NCBI GenBank assembly: GCA_037951105.1
Contig: JBAMJV010007773.1
Span: forward strand, 49,572 to 113,571
Length of the DNA stretch: 64,000 bases
DNA from: Echinarachnius parma
Lineage: Eukaryota > Echinodermata > Echinoidea > Clypeasteroida > Echinarachniidae
Reading direction: 5' to 3'
Made by a program: the position numbers and the translations under genes. The stretch's first letter is position 1. Every line of letters starts with the position of its first letter. Below, in pieces: positions 44,777-57,420 of the stretch. The notes beneath the pieces were generated by a model. It did not search any database, was not told where the DNA came from, and saw nothing but the letters and a program-made list of their open reading frames with translations.

Positions 44777-45110
44777 TTTTTTTTTTTTTTTTTTTTTGGG
44801 GGGGGGGCAAACGATTATGTGTACTCACACACACCACAAGCGCGAAACCGCACTCCTTTACAGCCAGGGTCCAGGGCCCATTTCAGGGCACTGGAAGCTC
44901 TCGGGAGGGGGCCGGGGGGGGGGGGGGGGGGGGTGACGCTCGATTGTGCTATCTGTACCACAATTTTAAGCATTTTAAGCAAAACAGCAAATCAAAATGT
45001 AGAGGCAGCCCACCCCTGTTGCGCCCCCTCTGGATCTACCATTGGTTATTCAAGGGGTTCCAGTTCCAATTTGGGGTGGGGGTGGGGGGGGGGGGGTATG
45101 CGCTAATTGT
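44777..45110. mobile_element. Transposon debris with T and G runs
   Basis: A T run (44777-44799) followed by G runs at 44800-44808, 44906-44932 and 45077-45096. The open frames here are low-complexity Gly. Likely debris of a short DNA transposon; termini not identified. Confidence 0.35.
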
Positions 45111-45189
45111 TAGTATTAAGACGGCATCAATTCACGTAAAAATAAGACAATGGATTTAGCTATGAAATACAACCTCTTCAAAATATACT

Positions 45190-45738
45190 TTAAAGGGATA
45201 GTTGAGTTATGGTATAGAGGGCGCTACACACAATTTTGTGAGATAATGACAAACTGAGTGTCAATTTCGAAAGAGCATACAATTTTAATGACAGAATAAC
45301 TTTTTTTGATCAAAATCGGTTCAGAAATGGCTGAAATATCCAAAAACGTAACCATTTTTAATAATTGTGGGGCCCAACAAATATTCGATCATTTTGAACC
45401 AGCCGTTAAATTCCTCTTTTCAAAAATGTACAAAAGAGGTTTTGAAATAGTTGTTGATTATCTCTCTATCTTATTATTATTTCAACAAATCATGCACAAT
45501 ATTTTATTTAAAATGGTTAAAAGGACGAGTGTTGGGAGAGCGCCCTCTTGAGTTTGAACGGCTCCTTTTTTTAAAAATGATAACAGGCTTTTTACTTAGT
45601 CATTTGTAATTTTATATTCCTTTCGAGCATGGTGGAGTTATAAAGTATAGTTTGTGATGTAATGGTGCAGGTTTGGTTACTAAAATTCAGTTTTACCAAA
45701 ACTGTACTCTCTTTACCAGAACTCAACTATCCCTTTAA
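45190..45738 (+). mobile_element. TTAA-flanked MITE (family 1), first of a tandem pair
   Basis: TTAA at 45190-45193 and 45735-45738, ends AAAGGGATAGTTGAGTTATG and CTCAACTATCCCTTT. More diverged from the 36254 copy than its neighbour is. Confidence 0.92.
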
Positions 45739-46278
45739 AGGGGTAGTTTAGTTTTGGTAGAGAGGGCGCTGCACATCACAATTTTTTTGTGAGGTAATGA
45801 AAAACTGAGTGTCGAATTTGAGAGAACATGCAATTTTAATGGCAGAATAAACTTTATTTGGTCAAAATCGACCCAGAAACGGCTGAAATATCAATAAATA
45901 TATCTGATCTTATAATTATTTGGGGCCCAAATAATTAGATGATTTTTTGAAAAAAATAAAAAAATGCTTGCACTTTTTCAAAAATTTTCAAAAGCGTTTT
46001 TTGAATAGTTGTTGATGATCTCGCTATTTAATCATTATATCAATAAAACATCACATGCATAATTTTGTATGAAAAATCGTTGAAATCAATGCCTTTTAAA
46101 AAAACGCCCTCTTGTGTCTTAATGGCTCTTTTTGAATGATAACAGGCTTTTTACTTAGTCGTTTGTAATTTTGTATACCTTTTGAGCATGGTGGAGTTAT
46201 AACTATTAGTTTATAATGTTACTGTGCAGGTTTTGGCTACTAAAGTTCAGCCTTACCAAAACTAAACTACCCCTTTAA
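45735..46278 (+). mobile_element. TTAA-flanked MITE (family 1), second of the pair
   Basis: Shares the TTAA at 45735-45738 with the preceding copy and ends at TTAA 46275-46278. Very close to the 36254 copy over the first 150 bases, so both belong to a younger subfamily. Confidence 0.92.
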
Positions 46279-47330
46279 CATCAAACTCTTACACATTTAT
46301 TATTGTACATGTATTATGTAAACACACGTGTTATAATTCTGTTTAGGATCACATTCACCAACTTCCATTCTTTTCCTATCCACGATTGTGTCAACTCTCA
46401 AGTACGTCGTTTCGCTAGTGTTTTTTTTAATTTTATTGTTGTTGTCAAATTATTTTGGGACACGTATAATTATGTAGATACAATACCGATTGCGGACATT
46501 CTAAACACGAACTATGTCATTATAACTGACAATACCATCGAAGATACCACGATTACGAACTCTTCAACAATAGGGGTGAAGTTGGAATGCATCATATATT
46601 TGCTATTATCATGATGATATTCATTCATTTGACGTTTGAGGGGAACACAAGCGGGATAGATCGATACAAATACCCAGGTAATCTTAATAACAATTAATGG
46701 GCTTTTGCACTAGCTGAACAACAGCGAGAAGTAACTGGTCAACACCTTCTGGTTTTCGGGAAACTCTTTGATCTAACACTGGCCGTAAAGTAGCCACGGT
46801 CTATGTTAGGTATTTGCAGGTACCTAAATAACCTTTCAAATATCCTTTGAAAATACACATTTTCTAATCGAGTTCACAGACCCAGAGTGTAAAGATGTGT
46901 TACTTTCGTACTTAGATTAAGTCAGTTGACTTTGTTGTCGAAAACATTAGCGAATGTTCCCTCGGGATTTTAAATGATATTTTGGGACGACTACGTCTCG
47001 GGACTTATGATATTATAATCAATTTATATTACATCATAGCATATCAGTTAATATTATGACATATTTAATATTATTTCATAAGTGAACTTAATGTTATGAA
47101 ACAAAATTTTAAAACTCAATCATTGCAGTAATGTTATTCATATGCGCGCCCTCTAAGTAAATCAGTCGCAATGTATTACGATACAACAAGGTGAGCTATA
47201 ATTGATTCACAACCTTCTCGGTGTTTGTGTGTTTGTTTTATTTGTCGTATAGGCCTACTTTGGAATCTAATGTATCGCAATTGTTGGCAGCATTTGATGC
47301 ACAAACCTTTTAAGTAAAAGAGGTAAGTTT
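46279..47330. other. Intergenic, nothing recognised
   Basis: A frame of 103 codons at 46303-46614 has no recognisable content. AT-rich. Confidence 0.5.
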
Positions 47331-47700
47331 ATTTCGTGAATCGTGTCATACATAAGCGAATTAGAATTGAAGCGCGCGTCTCCATTCAAGTCGCCCCATT
47401 CCAATAAAACGGGCAGATCTGACACGTATCGCCTCCTTGCTGAATGGTTTGGGAAACGCAAATTCGCCGACCGGGCTCCTTCTCGAGACCGATTACCGAT
47501 TATCGCAGGGATCCAGCTATTTTTAAAAAAAGGTTTACAGAAACAGTAACGCGCGATCGGAGGCGAAGACCGCAAAAGCACGACACGCCGTCCTCCCGTT
47601 TACCGATATTATTAGATGCGTTATATGATTTGTAAATTATTCCCCTTTTAAAAACATTAATTGTGGTGGTGTAAGCTAGGGTAACCATGGTAACGGGGTT
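47331..47700 (+). promoter_or_regulatory. Possible plexin promoter or 5' UTR exon
   Basis: A CpG-rich island in AT-rich DNA (GAAGCGCGCG, CGCGCGATCGGAGGCG, GCACGACACGCCG) about 0.7-1 kb before the first plexin coding exon. Frames on both strands are open but show no domain. Position and composition fit a promoter or untranslated first exon; this is inference. Confidence 0.35.
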
Positions 47701-48359
47701 AGCGTAACAATGTGAATGTATTCACAAATATATGATGTTACTATATACTGTAATCGTGCATTATACGTATACCCTAGATCATTGAATTTCAGGAGGTCAT
47801 TATAGTGTTGTTAAATATAATGTCAGCTGTTTGCCTTCTATATCGATGTCTGGAAAGATATCAAGTTCTACAGTATGTATTTCATGTATAAAAAGTCAGA
47901 TGTAATTTCATACAATGATGTTTGACACCAGAAAGCTATTTCATTCTAAATACCATTTCCCCGGGAATCTTGATGCTACCAATTCATGGTTCAGACTGCA
48001 AATATTTCAAACTGCCTTTGTAATGGAACGGTTTCTTACTTTCTTTGTAAACGAGAAACCTTTTAAGGTTGCTGCACCTCTGATTAGATTAGTCAATCAA
48101 CAGGACCGATGCAAAATTAAATAATATTTTACTGAGTCTTATGTGTGACCCCCTCTGCTTTGCTTGCAACTTGAGTTTCATGTATGCATTTGTCAAGCAA
48201 ACTGATTCATTTTAAGGTTGTTCTTATGTGCAGTAACCTTTTGTGACTATCAGATATCCATGTATTAATTGTTTTGTTTTAAAAACCGTACAATTCAAAA
48301 TAGAGTTGAACTGTTAGAGTTATGTTTGTATTTTGCTTTGTTTTGTTTTGTCATTTCAG

Positions 48360-49525
48360 AAGAAAAAAACGGCCACTGTTTTTCAGCGATGGAGGAAACC
48401 AGACACATCAGAACAATGTCAGAGACAAAAGTTTTTCCTCTTCACAGAAGCCCATTTACCATCAGACATCTTGTCATTATATTCACTCTCGTGATTGGCA
48501 CATCTATGAATGCAAACCATGCTTCGGCAGTACTAGATCATGATCCTGTTGAATTTGTTGATGTGCAGGAAACACCGTTGAACCATTTTGCAGTTGTTGA
48601 AAAGACAGGTGGCATAAGTGATATTTATGTTGGAGGAAAGAACTATATTTACCACCTCAATGAGGACCTGTCACTACACCAAACGGAGAACACCTGCTCA
48701 CCTCAATGTGACGGTAATGACAACAAAATATTGGTCGTTGCTCCATCTCCGGTTAATCGCCTCATCACGTGCGGTAGCTATGATGGCAAGTGCGATGTAC
48801 GGAAACTGTCCAATATTTCAGAAGCATTTCAGTCAAATTCTCCTGTGACAAACACTGAAACGCCAGCAGTAGGTGTATTTGATTCAGATTCCCATAACTT
48901 CTTTGTTGGTGTGAGTCCCCAGTTTGATCCGGAAACAAGCATCAATTATGTGAGAAAGTGGAGTGTAGATCCAACTGATTCCAGCGACCAGTTGCAGTTT
49001 CTGGTCCAGACTAATCAACCATCGTCATATGCAAGAATTCTTAATGTTGAAGTCAAGTTCAGGAGTGGTTTTGTGCAGAGTGGTTTCACCTACTTCGTAA
49101 CCAATCAGCAGCAGTTGGAATACGAAGGTACCGGCAATGTCATACCACCTGCAGATATTCCCTATGTTTCCAAGCTCAATAGGGTGTGCCAAACGAGCAG
49201 CGACTTTGATACATTTACAGACGTGCCTATTCAATGTTCTGCAGGGGATGGAACCTCGTATAACCTGATCCAAGCCATTGATGTATCGCTGCCTGGAAGG
49301 AACCTTGCAGAAGCACTGAACACCGATGGCAGTGCTCTGTTGTTCGCAGTATTTACAGCCTCAGGGAGTGGAGATAACACAGACACACCAACAGCTAACT
49401 CTGCTCTCTGTATCTACAGGATGACTGATGTGGAAGACAAGTTCCTGAAAACTATACAAAACTGCCTCAACCTAGGTTCTGCGTATGGATCTAAATTATT
49501 GAACAGCAGGTGCCTGAATGTACCA
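48360..49525 (+). CDS. Plexin coding exon 1: signal peptide and most of Sema
   Basis: Acceptor TTTGTCATTTCAG at 48347-48359; ATG at 48389 (CAGCGATGG, good context) with a second ATG nine codons on. Coding 48389-49525, 379 codons, phase 0 at the GTAAGT donor. Plexin-like motifs: DIYVGGKNYIYHL, LITCGSYDGKC, VRKWSV, YVSKLNRVC and YNLIQA. Confidence 0.92.
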
Positions 49526-52500
49526 GTAAGTACTGACAGCATCTCCCTAGTAAGATTATGAAATATACATTTTTAAACGTTGGTGGATATTTGTTCATGA
49601 AACCGGGATATAAGACAGACTTTCGGCATTTCAAACCATCTCGTAGAAATGTCTTTGAAGTGTTTACTCAATTAAAATGTGTCCAAATGGTGTATCAGGA
49701 CCCACATTACGCCATAAACAAAAAAGGAGCACCGGTTTGTATTCAGCTGTTCGGTGTTAGCTCTAATATCCGCATTACGGGTGTAAAAACACACAGAGTA
49801 TACATTTTATGCTAAACTCAGATCTGTAATTCAAAAAGTCTTCAGTGATGTTCCCTTTTTTTGTAAAGATATTGTATGTATGGATAGTTGTGGATAGGTG
49901 TTGAATGTAAAATAGCATGTGTTTCTTTTATCTGACTGCACCCATTTTGTATGATCATTTCTTGAAGCTCCGTTATGGGTGTTACGTTTTTGTTGCGGGT
50001 GTTAGGTTGTGTGAACTGTCACTCTTGCACTTCAACTTCGTTGATAAAATTTTTACTTAAATTTGTTATGTTCTGTTCACCAAAATGTCAAAAGAAAGAT
50101 ATTTGTAACACTCTTATTGTCCATTGTATGCCAGAGCTGCTAACGACGAGCCCCTGGTAGCAACTGCAATAATGCAGATGGATGCTTACAAATCTAAGGT
50201 ATATTATGTATTAAAGTTACGGGATTGAACCTCATGCTTTTTCTTTTGAATCTATGTTCAGATTTCCCGGGAAGCTACTCGTCTGCAGGAGTGTGTGACG
50301 GATAACTACCAGTATGCCAGCGCTCCTAAAGATGAGCCTCTGGAAGCAACTGCAGTACTGCAGATGGATGGAACACTTGCAACGTCTATTGAGACTGCCA
50401 TAGAGGAAAATGAGACCATAGCTTTCATTGGATCGCGCGCAGGAAAACTGCTGAAGGTAAGCTGCAAGTTAACTTTAAAAACCAATTGTCCTAAGACATT
50501 TCGAATGTCCATCAAACACTGCTAGCAACCGGAACCATTGCCTTTGAAATGTTCACCAAGAAAACAATGAGTTCTCCAAAGGCCATTCATTAATAGTGTG
50601 AATAGTCCTGGATAAATAGATTGTTGATACATTTGTATGTATATGATTCTTTTAATTTCACTTAATAATCAAATAATGTTGGTATGGGATTATTATTCTG
50701 TTGATTTTATCACCCAACCTCTTCCCTTGAAAATAATAATTGTAATTGTATTTACTTTAAATAATATTAACCATTATGCATTCCACCGATTTAGATTTTA
50801 CACGTATTACTAATATTGAGCATTGTCTTTATATTTTTCGTTCCAGAGTCCTTTAAATGTTTCCTGATGATTGTGTTGTTATATTTGAATATTATTGGTA
50901 TGAACCAATCAAAATGTCTAATTGATGTGGAGGAATGTGAATTTTAATTTAAATATAAATATAACCCAGATTCAGTTTCTAAATTTGATTGGAATTATTA
51001 TTTCATATTCGATTTCAATCTTGATCTTAAATGTATTACAGGTCCATATTGGTAGTGCCACCCAAGGCAGAATGTACGAGGAGGTGTCCATTGATAACAC
51101 ACAGGTCCAGCAGGATACGTACTTTGATGAGCAAAATGACCAGCTATACATGCTCACACAACAAAAGGTACTTTTTTAAATGCGTATTCATGATTTTATC
51201 ATTGGAGTCTTTATAAAGTGTTTATTAAAGTTAATGTGTTTTTATAAAAAGAGATCGATTACCGGTCCGTGGTTTATAACTGCAGTGCAAATAGTACCAT
51301 ATTTGTATAGTTTATTATTCTTATTTGTGATTATGTTGAAAATATCATATTTGTTGAAGTATTGGTGTTTTTAGATGTACTATTATTTTCCAACTTTGAA
51401 ATATAATAAAGCACTCCTAGCCTAAGCTAAATCTTTATCTTCTTTAACACTGTGGCGTCTAAATCCATATGGCGTCTAAATCCATATTGCGCTCTAAATT
51501 CCGATCACGGGAAAACTGTTCAATGGAGAAAATCACGCATATGTTTGAATGCACCATGAGCGGCATTAATTTATACGATAATACGCTCATAGAAAAGACT
51601 CAGAGCACAAGCGATTACTGTATGCAGGATCCAATGCGCGCGCGCACAGCGTCGCGGAGAGGCGCTTGGCAACTAGCATAACAAATATTGCCTATGATAT
51701 GTTCCCTGTTCCATTACATTATGTTTTGCTTCATTTTATGAGTTAACACATTTGTAGTTTATATTGAGAAACATGTATTTCTCTTTTTGTCTACCAAGCT
51801 TGTCCGTCTGTCAGTGGCTAACTGTAGTCGGTACACCACGTGTGATGAGTGTATCGGACCAGACGGGGCACAAGATGGCGACCCGTACTGCGGCTGGTGC
51901 ACGCTGGAAGATAGGTACGAGGAATATCCGATTGTGTTCAATAATTTTACATTTCATTACATTTAAGATTAGATTCAATAAACCCGTTCACTGCTAGGTT
52001 TTGAAATCCTCATCTAGCGTTCATACAGGGCCCACCATATTTCGTAGGCAATGGTTTAATTTAATTATTTTACCCACTGCCGTCAGTACACAATCAAGTA
52101 TGTTGAAACAATAATTCATAATTGTAATTTTGGTATAAAATAATGTTGCAACATTCATTCATTGCCCTTTGTAATGTAAATTCTGACTATTATAATAATG
52201 TTCTCTATTCACTAAAGGTGCATACGCTATTGTAATTGTGGTCGTACACATAATGTGTTAGCTGCCGTACAGTTCAGAATAGTGTATGAGCAAAACTAGC
52301 ACCTCTGTTGGCTTGCCACTCAATTTTCTTTTTTCCCTTTTTATCACTATTGCAAATTCTAAATTTTTCACTACTGTTCTCTGTCCATGCACCACAGATG
52401 CACAAGGTACCGCGACTGTGGTCGTATGGACGAACCTATGTTTGGTTGGTTGCCATACAGTGCAGAGCGGCAGCGGTGCATCAACCTAACGGGTATATGT

Positions 52501-53309
52501 ATGGCATTCAATGTTCCTGCATCCACCCCTTCGCAACAGGTCAGTCCATGCTTTGTTTCATCTTCCTCACACAAGAGTGAGAGAGCATTAAGTCGATTTG
52601 TTGTTAAGTTAAATGTTGCATTTTGCATACCTCTATTTGATGTCAAATTGTCTGATATCAGGTATTTCTAATTTTGGGAATATTCATTACACAGAAATTT
52701 GCTAAATAAGCTTAATACGAGACTTCCAAGCTTCTTGCATGATTATCTCTTGAAGTACATGTACAAATATTCACTTAACGCCCTTCTGTCTCCCAACCAA
52801 TATCTTATCAATGTTGAAAGTTTGTGTTTCTGGATATGTAGGCCTACATACTATATTTTATTTTGTATTTGTATCAATGTTATCTATTTTTATGTTTTTT
52901 GTTTTGTTAAACAATGTTAAATGTCACATTCTATCGTTTGGTATTCAGCTTTGTTACCATTGACAACTTGATAGTCAGCACATTGCACAGCAAGCAGTTT
53001 TGTTGTTTATGTATGTAAACTATTCAAAATATGTCTTTATGCCATATGTCACTGGATGCAGTGATAGCTGATCAGTTTCATTCTAAATGCAAATGCATAT
53101 CAGTCACATAATATCGCCATATAGACGTATATTAATATTATTCACATTTTAATAGGTATTTAGACAAATACTTACAATGAAAAGATGTTAACTTTATTAT
53201 ACACAGATCTCCACGAGCCAGTTCCCTGCGCTGAACGAGGGGGCAAGTTATAGTACCACCCCATCCCTGGGAGATATCCCTGTCATACCATGCATACCAG
53301 CAGGCCAAT
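48360..53309 (+). CDS. Plexin, N-terminal half (Sema and PSI), six coding exons
   Basis: Exons at 48389, 50262, 51042, 51799, 52398 and 53207 join in phase (1819 coding bases, 606 complete codons). A hydrophobic signal-like stretch (HLVIIFTLVIGTSM, residues 27-40) precedes a Sema domain of about residues 50-490 and a PSI domain of about 490-540 with YCGWC. Plexins are transmembrane semaphorin receptors; the full family length is near 1900 aa with IPT repeats, a membrane helix and an intracellular GAP. Only about a third is present; no later exon is found before the window ends. MET-type receptors also have Sema and PSI, but the spacing around LYMLTQQK and the PSI region looks more like plexin A. 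The ORF track lacks any GAP-domain sequence. Confidence 0.85.
50130..50198 (+). pseudogene. Relic copy of plexin exon 2
   Basis: Encodes ANDEPLVATAIMQMD, clearly related to PKDEPLEATAVLQMD in the real exon at 50262, then loses similarity. It sits in the intron just before that exon, a partial tandem exon duplication that has decayed. Confidence 0.7.
50262..50456 (+). CDS. Plexin exon 2: Sema domain
   Basis: Acceptor TCTATGTTCAG, donor GTAAGCTG; 65 codons, phase 0-0. ENETIAFIGSRAGKLLK is the late Sema blade motif of plexins. Confidence 0.92.
51042..51167 (+). CDS. Plexin exon 3: end of Sema
   Basis: Acceptor GTATTACAG, donor GTACTT; 42 codons, phase 0-0. DEQNDQLYMLTQQK resembles the LYIMSERQ motif that closes the plexin Sema domain. 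Confidence 0.92.
51799..51914 (+). CDS. Plexin exon 4: PSI domain
   Basis: Acceptor TCTACCAAG, donor GTACGA; phase 0 in, 2 out. NCSRYTTCDECIGPDG and DPYCGWCTLEDR give the PSI cysteine pattern. Confidence 0.93.
52398..52539 (+). CDS. Plexin exon 5: end of PSI and linker
   Basis: Acceptor TGCACCACAG, donor GTCAGT; phase 2 in, 0 out. CTRYRDCGRM completes the PSI domain; ERQRCINLTG follows as in plexins. The word CCATACAG inside the exon is a competing acceptor but would break the PSI. Confidence 0.9.
53207..53309 (+). CDS. Plexin exon 6, last recognised
   Basis: Acceptor TATACACAG, donor GTGAGT; phase 0 in, 1 out. TSQFPALNEGASYS resembles the segment after the first PSI where plexins have NVPELSAGVNC. 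No further plexin exon is seen downstream. Confidence 0.8.
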
Positions 53310-53729
53310 GTGAGTACTTTAACCCCTTGCGTACGGGGACATTGTAGTCTATGTACGAAGTATATGGGGATTTCAGAATCACGAAGGGAACGGGTTAATA
53401 CTGACTTATCTAGGTATTGGTATTTCAGTTCTTTCTGGACCAATTTTGATAAAATCAAGTGTGTTCAGTCACTAAAATGGTATGCGCTTTTAAATTTGAG
53501 AGTCAGTTTTTCATTATCTCAAAACATTTGTTATTTCTCTTTAAACATTTTGTGGGTCAAACACACTTTATTTGCACAATGCAAATTGCTTAACCATGCT
53601 TATATTTAACCTAAGTCTGATAACTTTACTTTGCTAATGACCAAGTGCTATTTCAATAACAAACTCAGTGTACTATTCATATCCTTATCATTTTGTTTCC
53701 AACTTGATTTCGTTGTAATAATGTATTTA

Positions 53730-54640
53730 CTAAAGGGATCTAGTTAATTTGTTGACATGTGCACAAGTGTTGAGTAGTTGATACAATGTACATGTATATG
53801 TTGTTATATGATATGTCTATTGGGTGTCGTGTGAACATTTCAAGTTAAATGGACGTTGGCCGAGTAATGAGCAAAAATGCAAAGTGGTTTTCACCAACTC
53901 ATTGCACTCACTTTGTACATGGTTTTCGCGGTCCAGTGGAATTTTAACCGCTGAACACTATTGTTAATATACAGGGTGGGCCAAAAAAAAAACACGGAAC
54001 GGGGCACTTCCCAATATATAGTACCAAACTATTTATGTCCATCAGATAGGGTGTCTTTTCCAATGAAAAACGATACCAAGAACAGTAATTTTGGACGTGT
54101 AGTTTTTGTTTTAGGACGCTGTGAGTGAGACCATGTCAGGTGCCAATTTTTGTCAATTTTTACCTATTCATGGCCAGTAAAACCGCACTCACTGCCCGTA
54201 ATACCATGCCCATTATCTCGGAACACGGCTGAGTGCACACTGTCAATGGCGCGCTAAGTATACGGTATGAAAGGTGGTGCGTGCGGTTTTACTGGCCCTG
54301 ACTAGGTAGAAATTGACAAAAAACGGAACCTGACATCATGTCACTAACAGCGCCCTAGAACAAAAACTACTCAACCAAAATCACTGTTCTTGGTATCATT
54401 TTTCATTGGAAAGGACACCCTATCCATTGGACATAATAATTGTGTTGCTGTTTTGGGAAGTGCCCCGTTCCGTTTTTTTGAGGCCACCCTGGATTGTTTA
54501 ATAACAAAAGAGATATTTGAAAAACCAAAACCGTTCCAATGATTTTATTGTTAACACGAATACAACAAGGTTTTAGGGAGCCGGTATAATTACGATCGGA
54601 TTTTGAGGATTTGTTCAATGTTACTATATGTTAATAGACG
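53730..54640. mobile_element. MITE family 2 split by a foldback element
   Basis: Starts TAAAGGGATCTAGTTAATTT, contains AACTCATTGCACTCACTTTG and, after the insertion, GAAAAACCAAAACCG, and ends near CAATGTTACTATATGTTAA. The inserted foldback occupies 53974-54493. Confidence 0.75.
53974..54493. mobile_element. Foldback element with GGTGGCC ends
   Basis: CAGGGTGGGCCAAAAAAAAA at the left pairs with TTTTTTTGAGGCCACCCTG at the right; arms extend for about 150 bases (ACGGAACGGGGCACTTCCCA; GATACCAAGAACAGT). No coding capacity. Confidence 0.9.
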
Positions 54641-55029
54641 GGGAAATACAGTAGACAACAACAACACATTCATACAAATGGGTGGTTGGAGGCTTTGTTT
54701 GGCCTCAACTATATTAAAGGGAATTGTGTTCTTATACAATAAACTTTGAACTTGCTGAATGGTTCATTAGAAACGGTTAATGATGAGGGAATGTTTTATG
54801 CCCGTTATTAAAACTATACATATCGGGCTACGCTAATAAACTGTAAAATATGCTGTATTTGTGTTCATATTTCAATGCAAAATACATACATTGGCCTACT
54901 TTGAAATGACTCTCAAATACTGTAATTATATTATTAGCATACCATCATATTGTATTATTATATTATATCGTTATAATTTATAAGTTAATAATTTATCAAT
55001 AATATGCCATCTTGTTTTAAAAAAAATTC

Positions 55030-55500
55030 GGTTCACTTTTATGCAGATAACACCGTTGAATTTGTTCAGATAATGACCCTTGTAATATAAAAATTATTTT
55101 GTATATGTGATTGCATAAGTTATATTATTTGATGAATTGTAATAAGTTGAAAATAAACTGCCCTATGGTTGTAAGTATATAGGCACAGTAAGTTTAACTT
55201 AAGAGTAGATAATTATAATATTGCTCAAGTGGACAAATTTACACATAATTAGGTATTTGTATTGATTGTAAATTAAAATGGAATAAACACATTAATCAAT
55301 TATGTAAAAGGTTGGACAAATATAAGTTTCTTAGGAAAGTGAGTGATTATGTGAATAAGAATGGTTTAAAATTTGTATATAACGCGGCGTATATGCCACA
55401 TTTTGATTATGGTGATGTGTTATGGGAACTAATATTCAGGTAGACATGTTTCAAAATAACAGAACAGGGCTGTTAGAATTATTCTTAAAATAAATAATAA
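55030..55500 (+). pseudogene. Reverse-transcriptase C-terminal remnant (CR1/jockey-like LINE)
   Basis: TTTTATGCAGATAACACC at 55037 reads FYADNT, a changed YADD box. From 55249 an open stretch encodes LGICIDCKLKWNKHINQLCK and, further on, YNAAYMPHFDYGDVLWE, the conserved C-terminal RT segment of CR1/jockey-type LINEs. Stops and frameshifts around it show it is dead. Confidence 0.75.
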
Positions 55501-56949
55501 CAAATAATCTGAACATAAACACAAAACAAAAACATAAATAAATAGGCAAATTAGGCACAGTTATTCTTAAACCTATACAATATTCCCGAGTTGGTACTTG
55601 TATATTAGAAAGAAAACTGTATTTCTAAGACTATTAAGCCTTGCCCTGAGAAGTACTAATTTAATTTTTTCCCAAACCTAAAATACAGAATTGTAAGCGA
55701 CTTTGTTTGTATCGCGGAAGTAAAATGTATAATGAATTATCTATGCATATTCGACAATCAAGAATGTTGGCTATTTTAATACAGAAATACATGTACAAAC
55801 TTTAGTTTCAATGTTTTGAAAGGGAAATACGTTTTTAGTTTTTAATAATACTCATGTATGATGGTAAATAAAACCAGTGTTAATGTGTATGATACCATAA
55901 AGGAATTGGGAAGGGGTACGGGGGAGGGGTGAGGGTGGGGGGGGGGGGGGGGGTTGACACAGGAGGGGATGGTGAGGAGAGGGCGGGACCGATAAGGGGG
56001 GGTAGTGCATTGGTAAATTACTATGATTGAACATTCATATTGAATTTAAATTAAATTTTTTGTTTTGCTTTTTGACCCCATGGAAGAGCAGGACCATTCT
56101 GAAAATGGTCATGAAATGGTCTTTCCAATCGTTTGTCTATACTTAACGTATTCACTACTTTCTTATAATTTGATATTTGCTTTGTATGTATATAGGGATT
56201 TTTGTAGAAGAACAAAACAATAATAACCTGCACCTTTGTAATTATACTTTGGCTAAATGTGATAATTTTAAACAAAACTACTCAACAAAATCACTGTTCT
56301 TGGTATCATTTTTCATTGGAAAGGGGACACCCTATCCATTGGACATAATAATTGTGTTGCTGTTTTGGGAAGTGCCCCGTTCCGTTTTTTTGAGGCCACC
56401 CTGGATTGTTTAATAACAAAAGAGATGATTTGAAAAACCAAAACCGTCCAATGATTTTATTGTTAACACGAATACAACAAGGTTTGTTAGGGAGCCGGTA
56501 TAATTACGATCGGATTTTGAGGATTTGTTCAATGTTACTATATGTTAATAGACGGGGAAATACAGTAGACAACAACAACACATTCATACAAATGGGTGGT
56601 TGGTAGGCTTTGTTTGGGCCTCAACTATATTAAAGGGGAATTGTGTGGTTCTTATACAATAAACTTTGAACTTGCTAATTGGTTCATTAGAAACGGTTAA
56701 TGATGAGGGGAATGGTTTTATGCCCGTTATTAAAACTATACTATATCGGGCTACGCTAATAACTGTAAAATATGCTGTATTTGTGTTCATATTTCAATGC
56801 AAAATACATACATTGGCCTACTTTGAAATGACTCTCAAATACTGTAATGTATATTAAAGCATACCATCATATTGTATTATGTATACTTATATCGTTATAA
56901 TTTATAAGTTAATACGATTTATCAATAATATGCCATCTTGTTTTTAAAA

Positions 56950-57420
56950 AAAATCGGTTCACTTTTATGCAGATAACACGTTGAATTTGTTCAGATAAGA
57001 ACCATTGTATATAAAATTATTTTGTATATGTGATTGCATAAGTTTATATTATTTGATGGAACTTGTAATAAGTTGAAAATAAACTGCCCTATGGTTGTAA
57101 GTATATAGGCACAGTAAGTTTAACTTAAGAGTAGATAATTATAATATTGCTCAAGTGGGACAAATTTACACATAATTAGGTATTTGTATTGATTGTAAAT
57201 TAAAATGGAATAAACACTTTAATCAATTATGTAAAAGGTTGGACAAATATAAGTTTCTTAGGGAAAGTGAGTGATTATGTGAATAAGAATGGTTTAAAAT
57301 TTGTATATAACGCGGCGTATATGCCACATTTTGATTATGGTGATGTGTTATGGGAACTAATATTCAGGTAGACATGTTTCAAAATAACAGAACAGGGCTG
57401 TTAGAATTATTCTTAAAATA
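56950..57420 (+). pseudogene. Same reverse-transcriptase remnant, second copy
   Basis: Duplicate of the remnant at 55030 as part of the 1.9-kb duplication; one extra G (GGGAAAGTGAG at 57260) shifts the frame relative to the first copy. Confidence 0.75.

Noticed and set aside
47267-47688. Overlapping frames on both strands near the plexin 5' end as a separate gene
   Set aside because: Open because of CpG-rich composition; no domain, and more simply explained as promoter or untranslated exon.
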